Assembly: GCA_945643635.1 (NCBI GenBank)
Contig: CALZFC010000021.1
Coordinates: 4,810,001 to 4,874,000 of the forward strand
Direction of reading: 5' to 3'
Source: Allodiplogaster sudhausi
Lineage: Eukaryota; Nematoda; Chromadorea; Rhabditida; Diplogasteridae
DNA length: 64,000 bases
Shown here: positions 33,163-46,683 of the stretch, piece after piece
Layout of the letters: each line of letters begins with the position of its first letter
Position numbering within the stretch: the stretch's first letter is position 1
Translations under genes and position numbers: made by a program
The notes under the pieces: model-generated
Database searches by the model: none
What the model saw: the letters and a program-made list of their open reading frames with translations, nothing else
What the model was told of the DNA's origin: nothing

Positions 33163-36100
33163 TTTTCTTTTTATTCTTTCGTTTTAATCACGACTAACGA
33201 TAAAATTAAGTACATTCTTCTGAAAGATGATCTTGTCAGCAGCGTGGCGCAGTGGAAGCGTGCTGGGCCCATAACCCAGAGGTCGGTGGATCGAAACCAC
33301 TCGCTGCTATTTTCTTTTTATTCTTTCGTTTTAATCACGACTAACGATAAAATTAAGTACATTCTTCTGAAACATGATCTTGTCAGCAGCGTGGCGCAGT
33401 GGAAGCGTGCTGGGCCCATAACCCAGAGGTCGGTGGATCGAAACCACTCGCTGCTATTTTCTTTTTATTCTTTCGTTTTAATCACGACTAACGATAAAAT
33501 TATGTACATTCTTCTGAAAGATGATCTTGTCAGCAGCGTGGCGCAGTGGAAGCGTGCTGGGCCCATAACCCAGAGGTCGGTGGATCGAAACCACTCGCTG
33601 CTATTTTCTTTTTTTTCTTTCGTTTTAATCACGACTAACGATAAAATTAAGTACATTCTTCTGAAAGATGATCTTGTCAGCAGCGTGGCGCAGTGGAAGC
33701 GTGCTGGGCCCATAACCCAGAGGTCGGTGGATCGAAACCACTCGCTGCTATTTTCTTTTTATTCTTTCGTTTTAACCACGACTAACGATAAAATTAAGTA
33801 CATTCTTCTGAAAGATGAACTTGTCAGCAGCGTGGCGCAGTGGAAGCGTGCTGGGCCCATAACCCAGAGGTCGGTGGATCGAAACCACTCGCTGCTATTT
33901 TCTTTTTATTCTTTCGTTTTAACCACGACTAACGATAAAATTATGTACATTCTTCTGAAAGATGATCTTGTCAGCAGCGTGGCGCAGTGGAAGCGTGCTG
34001 GGCCCATAACCCAGAGGTCGGTGGATCGAAACTACTCGCTGCTATTTTCTCTTTATTCTTTCGTTTTAATCACGACTAACGATAAAATTATGTACATTCT
34101 TCTGAAAGATGATCTTGTCAGCAGCGTGGCGCAGTGGAAGCGTGCTGGGCCCATAACCCAGAGGTCGGTGGATCGAAACCACTCGCTGCTATTTTCTTTT
34201 TATTCTTTCGTTTTAATCACGACTAACGATAAAATTATGTACATTCTTCTGAAACATGATCTTGTCAGCAGCGTGGCGCAGTGGAAGCGTGCTGGGCCCA
34301 TAACCCAGAGGTCGGTGGATCGAAACCACTCGCTGCTATTTTCTTTTTATTCTTTCGTTTTAATCACGACTAACGATAAAATTATGTACATTCTTCTGAA
34401 AGATGATCTTGTCAGCAGCGTGGCGCAGTGGAAGCGTGCTGGGCCCATAACCCAGAGGTCGGTGGATCGAAACCACTCGCTGCTATTTTCTTTTATTCTT
34501 TCGTTTTAACCACGACTAACGATAAAATTAAGTACATTCTTCTGAAAGATGAACTTGTCAGCAGCGTGGCGCAGTGGAAGCGTGCTGGGCCCATAACCCA
34601 GAGGTCGGTGGATCGAAACCACTCGCTGCTATTTTCTTTTTATTCTTTCGTTTTAACCACGACTAACGATAAAATTAAGTACATTCTTCTGAAAGATGAA
34701 CTTGTCAGCAGCGTGGCGCAGTGGAAGCGTGCTGGGCCCATAACCCAGAGGTCGGTGGATCGAAACCACTCGCTGCTATTTTCTTTTTATTCTTTCGTTT
34801 TAACCACGACTAACGATAAAATTAAGTACATTCTTCTGAACGATGATCTTGTCAGCAGCGTGGCGCAGTGGAAGCGTGCTGGGCCCATAACCCAGAGGTC
34901 GGTGGATCGAAACCACTCGCTGCTATTTTCTTTTTATTCTTTCGTTTTAATCACGACTAACGATAAAATTATGTACATTCTTCTGAAAGATGATCTTGTC
35001 AGCAGCGTGGCGCAGTGGAAGCGTGCTGGGCCCATAACCCAGAGGTCGGTGGATCGAAACCACTCGCTGCTATTTTCTTTTTATTCTTTCGTTTTAACCA
35101 CGATAACGATAAAATTATGTACATTCTTCTGAACGATGATCTTGTCAGCAGCGTGGCGCAGTGGAAGCGTGCTGGGCCCATAACCCAGAGGTCGGTGGAT
35201 CGAAACTACTCGCTGCTATTTTCTCTTTATTCTTTCGTTTTAATCACGACTAACGATAAAATTATGTACATTCTTCTGAAAGATGATCTTGTCAGCAGCG
35301 TGGCGCAGTGGAAGCGTGCTGGGCCCATAACCCAGAGGTCGGTGGATCGAAACCACTCTCTGCTATTTTCTTTTTATTCTTTCGTTTTAATCACGACTAA
35401 CGATAAAATTATGTACATTCTTCTGAAAGATGATCTTGTCAGCAGCGTGGCGCAGTGGAAGCGTGCTGGGCCCATAACCCAGAGGTCGGTGGATCGAAAC
35501 CACTCGCTGCTATTTTCTTTTTATTCTTTCGTTTTAACCACGACTAACGATAAAATTAAGTACATTCTTCTGAAAGATGAACTTGTCAGCAGCGTGGCGC
35601 AGTGGAAGCGTGCTGGGCCCATAACCCAGAGGTCGGTGGATCGAAATCACTCGCTGCTATTTCCTTTTTATTCTTTCGTTTTAATCAAGACTAACGATAA
35701 AATTTATGTACATTCTTCTGAAAGATGATCTTGTCAGCAGCGTGGCGCAGTGGAAGCGTGCTGGGCCCATAACCCAGAGGTCGGTGGATCGAAACTACTC
35801 GTTGCTATTTCTCTTTATTCTTTCGTTTTAACCACGACTAACGATAAAATTAAGAACATTCTTCTGAAACATGAACTTGTCAGCAGCGTGGCGCAGTGGA
35901 AGCGTGCTGGGCCCATAACCCAGAGGTCGGTGGATCGAAATCACTCGCTGCTATTTCCTTTTTATTCTTTCGTTTTAATCACGACTAACGATAAAATTAA
36001 GAACATTCTTCTGAAACATGATCTTGTCAGCAGCGTGGCGCAGTGGAAGCGTGCTGGGCCCATAACCCAGAGGTCGGTGGATCGAAACCACTCGCTGCTA

Positions 36101-38674
36101 TTTTCTTTTTATTCTTTCGTTTTAATCACGACTAACGATAAAATTATGTACATTCTTCTGAAAGATGATCTTGTCAGCAGCGTGGCGCAGTGGAAGCGTG
36201 CTGGGCCCATAACCCAGAGGTCGGTGGATCGAAACTACTCGTTGCTATTTTCTCTTTATTCTTTCGTTTTAACCACGACTAACGATAAAATTAAGTACAT
36301 TCTTCTGAAAGATGAACTTGTCAGCAGCGTGGCGCAGTGGAAGCGTGCTGGGCCCATAACCCAGAGGTCGGTGGATCGAAACCACTCGCTGCTATTTTCT
36401 TTTTATTCTTTCGTTTTAACCACGACTAACGATAAAATTATGTACATTCTTCTGAACGATGATCTTGTCAGCAGCGTGGCGCAGTGGAAGCGTGCTGGGC
36501 CCATAACCCAGAGGTCGGTGGATCGAAACCACTCGCTGCTATTTTCTTTTTATTCTTTCGTTTTAACCACGACTAACGATAAAATTATGTACATTCTTCT
36601 GAACGATGATCTTGTCAGCAGCGTGGCGCAGTGGAAGCGTGCTGGGCCCATAACCCAGAGGTCGGTGGATCGAAACCACTCGCTGCTATTTTCTTTTTTT
36701 TCTTTCGTTTTAATCACGACTAACGATAAAATTAAGAACATTCTTCTGAAACATGATCTTGTCAGCAGCGTGGCGCAGTGGAAGCGTGCTGGGCCCATAA
36801 CCCAGAGGTCGGTGGATCGAAATCACTCGCTGCTATTTCTTTTTATTCTTTCGTTTTAATCACGACTAACGATAAAATTATGTACATTCTTCTGAAAGAT
36901 GATCTTGTCAGCAGCGTGGCGCAGTGGAAGCGTGCTGGGCCCATAACCCAGAGGTCGGTGGATCGAAATCACTCGCTGCTATTTTCTTTTTTTTCTTTCG
37001 TTTTAATCACGACTAACGATAAAATTAAGAACATTCTTCTGAAACATGATCTTGTCAGCAGCGTGGCGCAGTGGAAGCGTGCTGGGCCCATAACCCAGAG
37101 GTCGGTGGATCGAAACCACTCGCTGCTATTTTCTTTTTATTCTTTCGTTTTAACCACGACTAACGATAAAATTAAGTACATTCTTCTGAAAGATGAACTT
37201 GTCAGCAGCGTGGCGCAGTGGAAGCGTGCTGGGCCCATAACCCAGAGGTCGGTGGATCGAAACCACTCGCTGCTATTTTCTTTTTATTCTTTCGTTTTAA
37301 CCACGATGAACGATAAAATTATGTACATTCTTCTGTACGATGATCTTGTCAGCAGCGTGGCGCAGTGGAAGCGTGCTGGGCCCATAACCCAGAGGTCGGT
37401 GGATCGAAACTACTCGTTGCTATTTTCTCTTTATTCTTTCGTTTTAATCACGACTAACGATAAAATTATGTACATTCTTCTGAAAGATGATCTTGTCAGC
37501 AGCGTGGCGCAGTGGAAGCGTGCTGGGCCCATAACCCAGAGGTCGGTGGATCGAAACCACTCTCTGCTATTTTCTTTTTATTCTTTCGTTTTAATCAAGA
37601 TTAACGATAAAATTATGTACATTCTTCTGAAACATGATCTTGTCAGCAGCGTGGCGCAGTGGAAGCGTGCTGGGCCCATAACCCAGAGGTCGGTGGATCG
37701 AAACCACTCGCTGCTATTTTCTTTTTATTCTTTCGTTTTAACCACGACTAACGATAAAATTAAGAACATTCTTCTGAAAGATGAACTTGTCAGCAGCGTG
37801 GCGCAGTGGAAGCGTGCTGGGCCCATAACCCAGAGGTCGGTGGATCGAAATCACTCGCTGCTATTTCCTTTTTATTCTTTCGTTTTAATCACGACTAACG
37901 ATAAAATTTATGTACATTCTTCTGAAAGATGATCTTGTCAGCAGCGTGGCGCAGTGGAAGCGTGCTGGGCCCATAACCCAGAGGTCGGTGGATCGAAACT
38001 ACTCGTTGCTATTTCTCTTTATTCTTTCGTTTTAACCACGACTAACGATAAAATTAAGAACATTCTTCTGAAACATGAACTTGTCAGCAGCGTGGCGCAG
38101 TGGAAGCGTGCTGGGCCCATAACCCAGAGGTCGGTGGATCGAAATCACTCGCTGCTATTTCCTTTTTATTCTTTCGTTTTAATCACGACTAACGATAAAA
38201 TTAAGAACATTCTTCTGAAACATGATCTTGTCAGCAGCGTGGCGCAGTGGAAGCGTGCTGGGCCCATAACCCAGAGGTCGGTGGATCGAAACCACTCGCT
38301 GCTATTTTCTTTTTATTCTTTCGTTTTAACCACGACTAACGATAAAATTAAGTACATTCTTCTGAAAGATGAACTTGTCAGCAGCGTGGCGCAGTGGAAG
38401 CGTGCTGGGCCCATAACCCAGAGGTCGGTGGATCGAAACCACTCGCTGCTATTTTCTTTTTATTCTTTCGTTTTAACCACGACTAACGATAAAATTAAGA
38501 ACATTCTTCTGAAAGATGAACTTGTCAGCAGCGTGGCGCAGTGGAAGCGTGCTGGGCCCATAACCCAGAGGTCGGTGGATCGAAATCACTCGCTGCTATT
38601 TCCTTTTTATTCTTTCGTTTTAATCAAGACTAACGATAAAATTTATGTACATTCTTCTGAAAGATGATCTTGTC

Positions 38675-38746
38675 AGCAGCGTGGCGCAGTGGAAGCGTGC
38701 TGGGCCCATAACCCAGAGGTCGGTGGATCGAAACTACTCGTTGCTA
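38675..38746 (+). tRNA. tRNA-iMet(CAU), wobble 3' strand type
   Basis: Example of the common CUACU CGUUGCU 3' strand. Relative to consensus it has C62U and C68U, each making a G:U pair (G52:U62, G5:U68), so the cloverleaf is kept. It is almost always followed by TTTTCTCTTTATT in place of TTTTCTTTTTATT. Confidence 0.85.
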
Positions 38747-41700
38747 TTTTCTCTTTATTCTTTCGTTTTAACCACGACTAACGATAAAATTAAGAACATT
38801 CTTCTGAAACATGAACTTGTCAGCAGCGTGGCGCAGTGGAAGCGTGCTGGGCCCATAACCCAGAGGTCGGTGGATCGAAATCACTCGCTGCTATTTCCTT
38901 TTTATTCTTTCGTTTTAATCACGACTAACGATAAAATTAAGAACATTCTTCTGAAACATGATCTTGTCAGCAGCGTGGCGCAGTGGAAGCGTGCTGGGCC
39001 CATAACCCAGAGGTCGGTGGATCGAAACCACTCGCTGCTATTTTCTTTTTATTCTTTCGTTTTAACCACGATGAACGATAAAATTATGTACATTCTTCTG
39101 TACGATGATCTTGTCAGCAGCGTGGCGCAGTGGAAGCGTGCTGGGCCCATAACCCAGAGGTCGGTGGATCGAAACTACTCGTTGCTATTTTCTCTTTATT
39201 CTTTCGTTTTAATCACGACTAACGATAAAATTATGTACATTCTTCTGAAAGATGATCTTGTCAGCAGCGTGGCGCAGTGGAAGCGTGCTGGGCCCATAAC
39301 CCAGAGGTCGGTGGATCGAAACCACTCTCTGCTATTTTCTTTTTATTCTTTCGTTTTAATCACGATTAACGATAAAATTATGTACATTCTTCTGAAACAT
39401 GATCTTGTCAGCAGCGTGGCGCAGTGGAAGCGTGCTGGGCCCATAACCCAGAGGTCGGTGGATCGAAACCACTCGCTGCTATTTTCTTTTTATTCTTTCG
39501 TTTTAACCACGACTAACGATAAAATTAAGTACATTCTTCTGAAAGACGAACTTGTCAGCAGCGTGGCGCAGTGGAAGCGTGCTGGGCCCATAACCCAGAG
39601 GTCGGTGGATCGAAACTACTCGTTGCTATTTTCTCTTTATTCTTTCGTTTTAACCACGACTAACGATAAAATTAAGTACATTCTTCTGAAAGACGAACTT
39701 GTCAGCAGCGTGGCGCAGTGGAAGCGTGCTGGGCCCATAACCCAGAGGTCGGTGGATCGAAACCACTCGCTGCTATTTTCTTTTTATTCTTTCGTTTTAA
39801 TCACGACTAACGATAAAATTATGTACATTCTTCTGAAACATGATCTTGTCAGCAGCGTGGCGCAGTGGAAGCGTGCTGGGCCCATAACCCAGAGGTCGGT
39901 GGATCGAAACCACTCGCTGCTATTTTCTTTTTATTCTTTCGTTTTAACCACGACTAACGATAAAATTAAGTACATTCTTCTGAAAGATGAACTTGTCAGC
40001 AGCGTGGCGCAGTGGAAGCGTGCTGGGCCCATAACCCAGAGGTCGGTGGATCGAAATCACTCGCTGCTATTTCCTTTTTATTCTTTCGTTTTAATCACGA
40101 CTAACGATAAAATTTATGTACATTCTTCTGAAAGATGATCTTGTCAGCAGCGTGGCGCAGTGGAAGCGTGCTGGGCCCATAACCCAGAGGTCGGTGGATC
40201 GAAACTACTCGTTGCTATTTTCTCTTTATTCTTTCGTTTTAACCACGACTAACGATAAAATTAAGAACATTCTTCTGAAACATGAACTTGTCAGCAGCGT
40301 GGCGCAGTGGAAGCGTGCTGGGCCCATAACCCAGAGGTCGGTGGATCGAAACCACTCGCTGCTATTTCCTTTTTATTCTTTCGTTTTAATCACGACTAAC
40401 GATAAAATTAAGTACATTCTTCTGAAACATGATCTTGTCAGCAGCGTGGCGCAGTGGAAGCGTGCTGGGCCCATAACCCAGAGGTCGGTGGATCGAAACC
40501 ACTCGCTGCTATTTTCTTTTTATTCTTTCGTTTTAACCACGATGAACGATAAAATTATGTACATTCTTCTGTACGATGATCTTGTCAGCAGCGTGGCGCA
40601 GTGGAAGCGTGCTGGGCCCATAACCCAGAGGTCGGTGGATCGAAACTACTCGTTGCTATTTTCTCTTTATTCTTTCGTTTTAATCACGACTAACGATAAA
40701 ATTATGTACATTCTTCTGAAAGATGATCTTGTCAGCAGCGTGGCGCAGTGGAAGCGTGCTGGGCCCATAACCCAGAGGTCGGTGGATCGAAACCACTCGC
40801 TGCTATTTTCTTTTTATTCTTTCGTTTTAACCACGACTAACGATAAAATTAAGTACATTCTTCTGAAAGATGAACTTGTCAGCAGCGTGGCGCAGTGGAA
40901 GCGTGCTGGGCCCATAACCCAGAGGTCGGTGGATCGAAACCACTCGCTGCTATTTTCTTTTTTTTCTTTCGTTTTAATCACGACTAACGATAAAATTAAG
41001 AACATTCTTCTGAAACATGATCTTGTCAGCAGCGTGGCGCAGTGGAAGCGTGCTGGGCCCATAACCCAGAGGTCGGTGGATCGAAACTACTCGCTGCTAT
41101 TTTCTCTTTATTCTTTCGTTTTAACCACGACTAACGATAAAATTAAGTACATTCTTCTGAAAGACGAACTTGTCAGCAGCGTGGCGCAGTGGAAGCGTGC
41201 TGGGCCCATAACCCAGAGGTCGGTGGATCGAAATCACTCGCTGCTATTTCCTTTTTATTCTTTCGTTTTAATCACGACTAACGATAAAATTATGTACATT
41301 CTTCTGTACGATGATCTTGTCAGCAGCGTGGCGCAGTGGAAGCGTGCTGGGCCCATAACCCAGAGGTCGGTGGATCGAAACTACTCGTTGCTATTTTCTC
41401 TTTATTCTTTCGTTTTAATCACGACTAACGATAAAATTATGTATATTCTTCTGAAAGATGATCTTGTCAGCAGCGTGGCGCAGTGGAAGCGTGCTGGGCC
41501 CATAACCCAGAGGTCGGTGGATCGAAACCACTCTCTGCTATTTTCTTTTTATTCTTTCGTTTTAATCAAGATTAACGATAAAATTATGTACATTCTTCTG
41601 AAACATGATCTTGTCAGCAGCGTGGCGCAGTGGAAGCGTGCTGGGCCCATAACCCAGAGGTCGGTGGATCGAAACCACTCGCTGCTATTTTCTTTTTATT

Positions 41701-43232
41701 CTTTCGTTTTAACCACGACTAACGATAAAATTAAGTACATTCTTCTGAAAGATGAACTTGTCAGCAGCGTGGCGCAGTGGAAGCGTGCTGGGCCCATAAC
41801 CCAGAGGTCGGTGGATCGAAATCACTCGCTGCTATTTCCTTTTTATTCTTTCGTTTTAATCACGACTAACGATAAAATTATGTACATTCTTCTGAAAGAT
41901 GATCTTGTCAGCAGCGTGGCGCAGTGGAAGCGTGCTGGGCCCATAACCCAGAGGTCGGTGGATCGAAACTACTCGCTGCTATTTCTCTTTATTCTTTCGT
42001 TTTAACCACGACTAACGATAAAATTAAGAACATTCTTCTGAAACATGAACTTGTCAGCAGCGTGGCGCAGTGGAAGCGTGCTGGGCCCATAACCCAGAGG
42101 TCGGTGGATCGAAACCACTCGCTGCTATTTCCTTTTTATTCTTTCGTTTTAATCACGACTAACGATAAAATTAAGTACATTCTTCTGAAACATGATCTTG
42201 TCAGCAGCGTGGCGCAGTGGAAGCGTGCTGGGCCCATAACCCAGAGGTCGGTGGATCGAAACCACTCGCTGCTATTTTCTTTTTATTCTTTCGTTTTAAC
42301 CACGACTAACGATAAAATTAAGTACATTCTTCTGAAAGATGAACTTGTCAGCAGCGTGGCGCAGTGGAAGCGTGCTGGGCCCATAACCCAGAGGTCGGTG
42401 GATCGAAACCACTCGCTGCTATTTTCTTTTTATTCTTTCGTTTTAACCACGACTAACGATAAAATTAAGAACATTCTTCTGAAAGATGAACTTGTCAGCA
42501 GCGTGGCGCAGTGGAAGCGTGCTGGGCCCATAACCCAGAGGTCGGTGGATCGAAATCACTCGCTGCTATTTCCTTTTTATTCTTTCGTTTTAATCAAGAC
42601 TAACGATAAAATTTATGTACATTCTTCTGAAAGATGATCTTGTCAGCAGCGTGGCGCAGTGGAAGCGTGCTGGGCCCATAACCCAGAGGTCGGTGGATCG
42701 AAACTACTCGTTGCTATTTTCTCTTTATTCTTTCGTTTTAACCACGACTAACGATAAAATTAAGAACATTCTTCTGAAACATGAACTTGTCAGCAGCGTG
42801 GCGCAGTGGAAGCGTGCTGGGCCCATAACCCAGAGGTCGGTGGATCGAAATCACTCGCTGCTATTTCCTTTTTATTCTTTCGTTTTAATCACGACTAACG
42901 ATAAAATTAAGAACATTCTTCTGAAACATGATCTTGTCAGCAGCGTGGCGCAGTGGAAGCGTGCTGGGCCCATAACCCAGAGGTCGGTGGATCGAAACCA
43001 CTCGCTGCTATTTTCTTTTTATTCTTTCGTTTTAACCACGATGAACGATAAAATTATGTACATTCTTCTGTACGATGATCTTGTCAGCAGCGTGGCGCAG
43101 TGGAAGCGTGCTGGGCCCATAACCCAGAGGTCGGTGGATCGAAACTACTCGTTGCTATTTTCTCTTTATTCTTTCGTTTTAATCACGACTAACGATAAAA
43201 TTATGTATATTCTTCTGAAAGATGATCTTGTC

Positions 43233-43304
43233 AGCAGCGTGGCGCAGTGGAAGCGTGCTGGGCCCATAACCCAGAGGTCGGTGGATCGAAACCACTCTCT
43301 ACTA
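43233..43304 (+). pseudogene. tRNA-iMet-like copy with CUCUACU acceptor strand
   Basis: G67U and G70A leave C6-U67 and C3-A70 mismatches. Same type at 60718 and 63805. A related type with G67U alone (CUCUGCU) is at 23249, 26038, 31476, 35294, 37498, 39263, 41469, 45731, 47495, 47936, 49700, 51464, 53665 and 61600. Confidence 0.7.
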
Positions 43305-43526
43305 TTTTCTTTTTATTCTTTCGTTTTAATCAAGATTAACGATAAAATTATGTACATTCTTCTGAAACATGATCTTGTCAGCAGCGTGGCGCAGTGGAAG
43401 CGTGCTGGGCCCATAACCCAGAGGTCGGTGGATCGAAACCACTCGCTGCTATTTTCTTTTTATTCTTTCGTTTTAACCACGACTAACGATAAAATTAAGT
43501 ACATTCTTCTGAAAGATGAACTTGTC

Positions 43527-43598
43527 AGCAGCGTGGCGCAGTGGAAGCGTGCTGGGCCCGTAACCCAGAGGTCGGTGGATCGAAACTACTCGTTGCTA
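43527..43598 (+). tRNA. Initiator-type tRNA with anticodon CGU
   Basis: A35G (position 43560) changes CAU to CGU, which would read ACG (Thr). The remaining body is consensus except the wobble-type 3' strand. Initiator features (A1:U72, A54, A60, GGG/CCC stem) are kept, so if expressed it would be an initiator body with a Thr-type anticodon. Charging is uncertain, since methionyl-tRNA synthetase relies on CAU. Confidence 0.85.
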
Positions 43599-46500
43599 TT
43601 TTCTCTTTATTCTTTCGTTTTAACCACGACTAACGATAAAATTAAGTACATTCTTCTGAAAGACGAACTTGTCAGCAGCGTGGCGCAGTGGAAGCGTGCT
43701 GGGCCCATAACCCAGAGGTCGGTGGATCGAAACCACTCGCTGCTATTTTCTTTTTATTCTTTCGTTTTAACCACGACTAACGATAAAATTAAGAACATTC
43801 TTCTGAAAGATGAACTTGTCAGCAGCGTGGCGCAGTGGAAGCGTGCTGGGCCCATAACCCAGAGGTCGGTGGATCGAAATCACTCGCTGCTATTTCCTTT
43901 TTATTCTTTCGTTTTAATCAAGACTAACGATAAAATTTATGTACATTCTTCTGAAAGATGATCTTGTCAGGAGCGTGGCGCAGTGGAAGCGTGCTGGGCC
44001 CATAACCCAGAGGTCGGTGGATCGAAACTACTCGTTGCTATTTCTCTTTATTCTTTCGTTTTAACCACGACTAACGATAAAATTAAGAACATTCTTCTGA
44101 AACATGAACTTGTCAGCAGCGTGGCGCAGTGGAAGCGTGCTGGGCCCATAACCCAGAGGTCGGTGGATCGAAATCACTCGCTGCTATTTCCTTTTTATTC
44201 TTTCGTTTTAATCACGACTAACGATAAAATTAAGAACATTCTTCTGAAACATGATCTTGTCAGCAGCGTGGCGCAGTGGAAGCGTGCTGGGCCCATAACC
44301 CAGAGGTCGGTGGATCGAAACCACTCGCTGCTATTTTCTTTTTATTCTTTCGTTTTAATCACGATTAACGATAAAATTATGTACATTCTTCTGAAAGATG
44401 ATCTTGTCAGCAGCGTGGCGCAGTGGAAGCGTGCTGGGCCCATAACCCAGAGGTCGGTGGATCGAAACTACTCGTTGCTATTTTCTCTTTATTCTTTCGT
44501 TTTAACCACGACTAACGATAAAATTATGTACATTCTTCTGAAAGACGAACTTGTCAGCAGCGTGGCGCAGTGGAAGCGTGCTGGGCCCATAACCCAGAGG
44601 TCGGTGGATCGAAACCACTCGCTGCTATTTTCTTTTTATTCTTTCGTTTTAACCACGACTAACGATAAAATTATGTACATTCTTCTGAAAGATGATCTTG
44701 TCAGCAGCGTGGCGCAGTGGAAGCGTGCTGGGCCCATAACCCAGAGGTCGGTGGATCGAAACCACTCGCTGCTATTTTCTTTTTATTCTTTCGTTTTAAC
44801 CACGACTAACGATAAAATTATGTACATTCTTCTGAAAGATGATCTTGTCAGCAGCGTGGCGCAGTGGAAGCGTGCTGGGCCCATAACCCAGAGGTCGGTG
44901 GATCGAAACCACTCGCTGCTATTTTCTTTTTTTTTCTTTCGTTTTAATCACGACTAACGATAAAATTAAGAACATTCTTCTGAAACATGATCTTGTCAGC
45001 AGCGTGGCGCAGTGGAAGCGTGCTGGGCCCATAACCCAGAGGTCGGTGGATCGAAATCACTCGCTGCTATTTCCTTTTTATTCTTTCGTTTTAATCACGA
45101 CTAACGATAAAATTATGTACATTCTTCTGAAAGATGATCTTGTCAGCAGCGTGGCGCAGTGGAAGCGTGCTGGGCCCATAACCCAGAGGTCGGTGGATCG
45201 AAACCACTCGCTGCTATTTTCTTTTTTTTTTTCGTTTTAATCACGACTAACGATAAAATTATGTACATTCTTCTGAAACATGATCTTGTCAGCAGCGTGG
45301 CGCAGTGGAAGCGTGCTGGGCCCATAACCCAGAGGTCGGTGGATCGAAACCACTCGCTGCTATTTTCTTTTTATTCTTTCGTTTTAACCACGACTAACGA
45401 TAAAATTAAGTACATTCTTCTGAAAGATGAACTTGTCAGCAGCGTGGCGCAGTGGAAGCGTGCTGGGCCCATAACCCAGAGGTCGGTGGATCGAAACCAC
45501 TCGCTGCTATTTTCTTTTTATTCTTTCGTTTTAACCACGATAACGATAAAATTATGTACATTCTTCTGAACGATGATCTTGTCAGCAGCGTGGCGCAGTG
45601 GAAGCGTGCTGGGCCCATAACCCAGAGGTCGGTGGATCGAAACCACTCGCTGCTATTTTCTCTTTATTCTTTCGTTTTAATCACGACTAACGATAAAATT
45701 ATGTACATTCTTCTGAAAGATGATCTTGTCAGCAGCGTGGCGCAGTGGAAGCGTGCTGGGCCCATAACCCAGAGGTCGGTGGATCGAAACCACTCTCTGC
45801 TATTTTCTTTTTATTCTTTCGTTTTAATCACGATTAACGATAAAATTATGTACATTCTTCTGAAACATGATCTTGTCAGCAGCGTGGCGCAGTGGAAGCG
45901 TGCTGGGCCCATAACCCAGAGGTCGGTGGATCGAAACCACTCGCTGCTATTTTCTTTTTATTCTTTCGTTTTAACCACGACTAACGATAAAATTAAGAAC
46001 ATTCTTCTGAAAGATGAACTTGTCAGCAGCGTGGCGCAGTGGAAGCGTGCTGGGCCCATAACCCAGAGGTCGGTGGATCGAAATCACTCGCTGCTATTTC
46101 CTTTTTATTCTTTCGTTTTAATCACGACTAACGATAAAATTATGTACATTCTTCTGAAAGATGATCTTGTCAGCAGCGTGGCGCAGTGGAAGCGTGCTGG
46201 GCCCATAACCCAGAGGTCGGTGGATCGAAACTACTCGTTGCTATTTCTCTTTATTCTTTCGTTTTAACCACGACTAACGATAAAATTAAGTACATTCTTC
46301 TGAAACATGAACTTGTCAGCAGCGTGGCGCAGTGGAAGCGTGCTGGGCCCATAACCCAGAGGTCGGTGGATCGAAATCACTCGCTGCTATTTCCTTTTTA
46401 TTCTTTCGTTTTAATCACGACTAACGATAAAATTAAGTACATTCTTCTGAAACATGATCTTGTCAGCAGCGTGGCGCAGTGGAAGCGTGCTGGGCCCATA

Positions 46501-46611
46501 ACCCAGAGGTCGGTGGATCGAAACCACTCGCTGCTATTTTCTTTTTATTCTTTCGTTTTAACCACGACTAACGATAAAATTAAGTACATTCTTCTGAAAG
46601 ATGAACTTGTC

Positions 46612-46683
46612 AGCAGCGTGGCGCAGTGGAAGCGTGCTGGGCCCATAACCCAGAGGTCGGTGGATCGAAACCACTCGCTTCTA
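46612..46683 (+). tRNA. tRNA-iMet-like copy with G70U
   Basis: The acceptor 3' strand CGCUUCU places U70 opposite C3. The rest is consensus. Confidence 0.7.

Larger units (their letters stand above)
24532..35696 (+). repeat. Array block 4: 76 copies
   Basis: Starts: 24571,24718,24865; 25011; 25157,25304,25451; 147-bp steps 25597-26773 (9); 26921-28097 (9); 28243; 28391; 28537,28684,28831; 28977-30741 (13); 30889,31036,31183; 31329,31476,31623; 31769-33092 (10); 33238-34414 (9); 34560-35001 (4); 35147-35588 (4). Breaks between runs are 1-bp spacer indels, either loss of a base at CACGATAAC or T-run changes, or a +1 T giving AAAATTTATG. Copies with C61U first become regular in this block. Confidence 0.93.
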
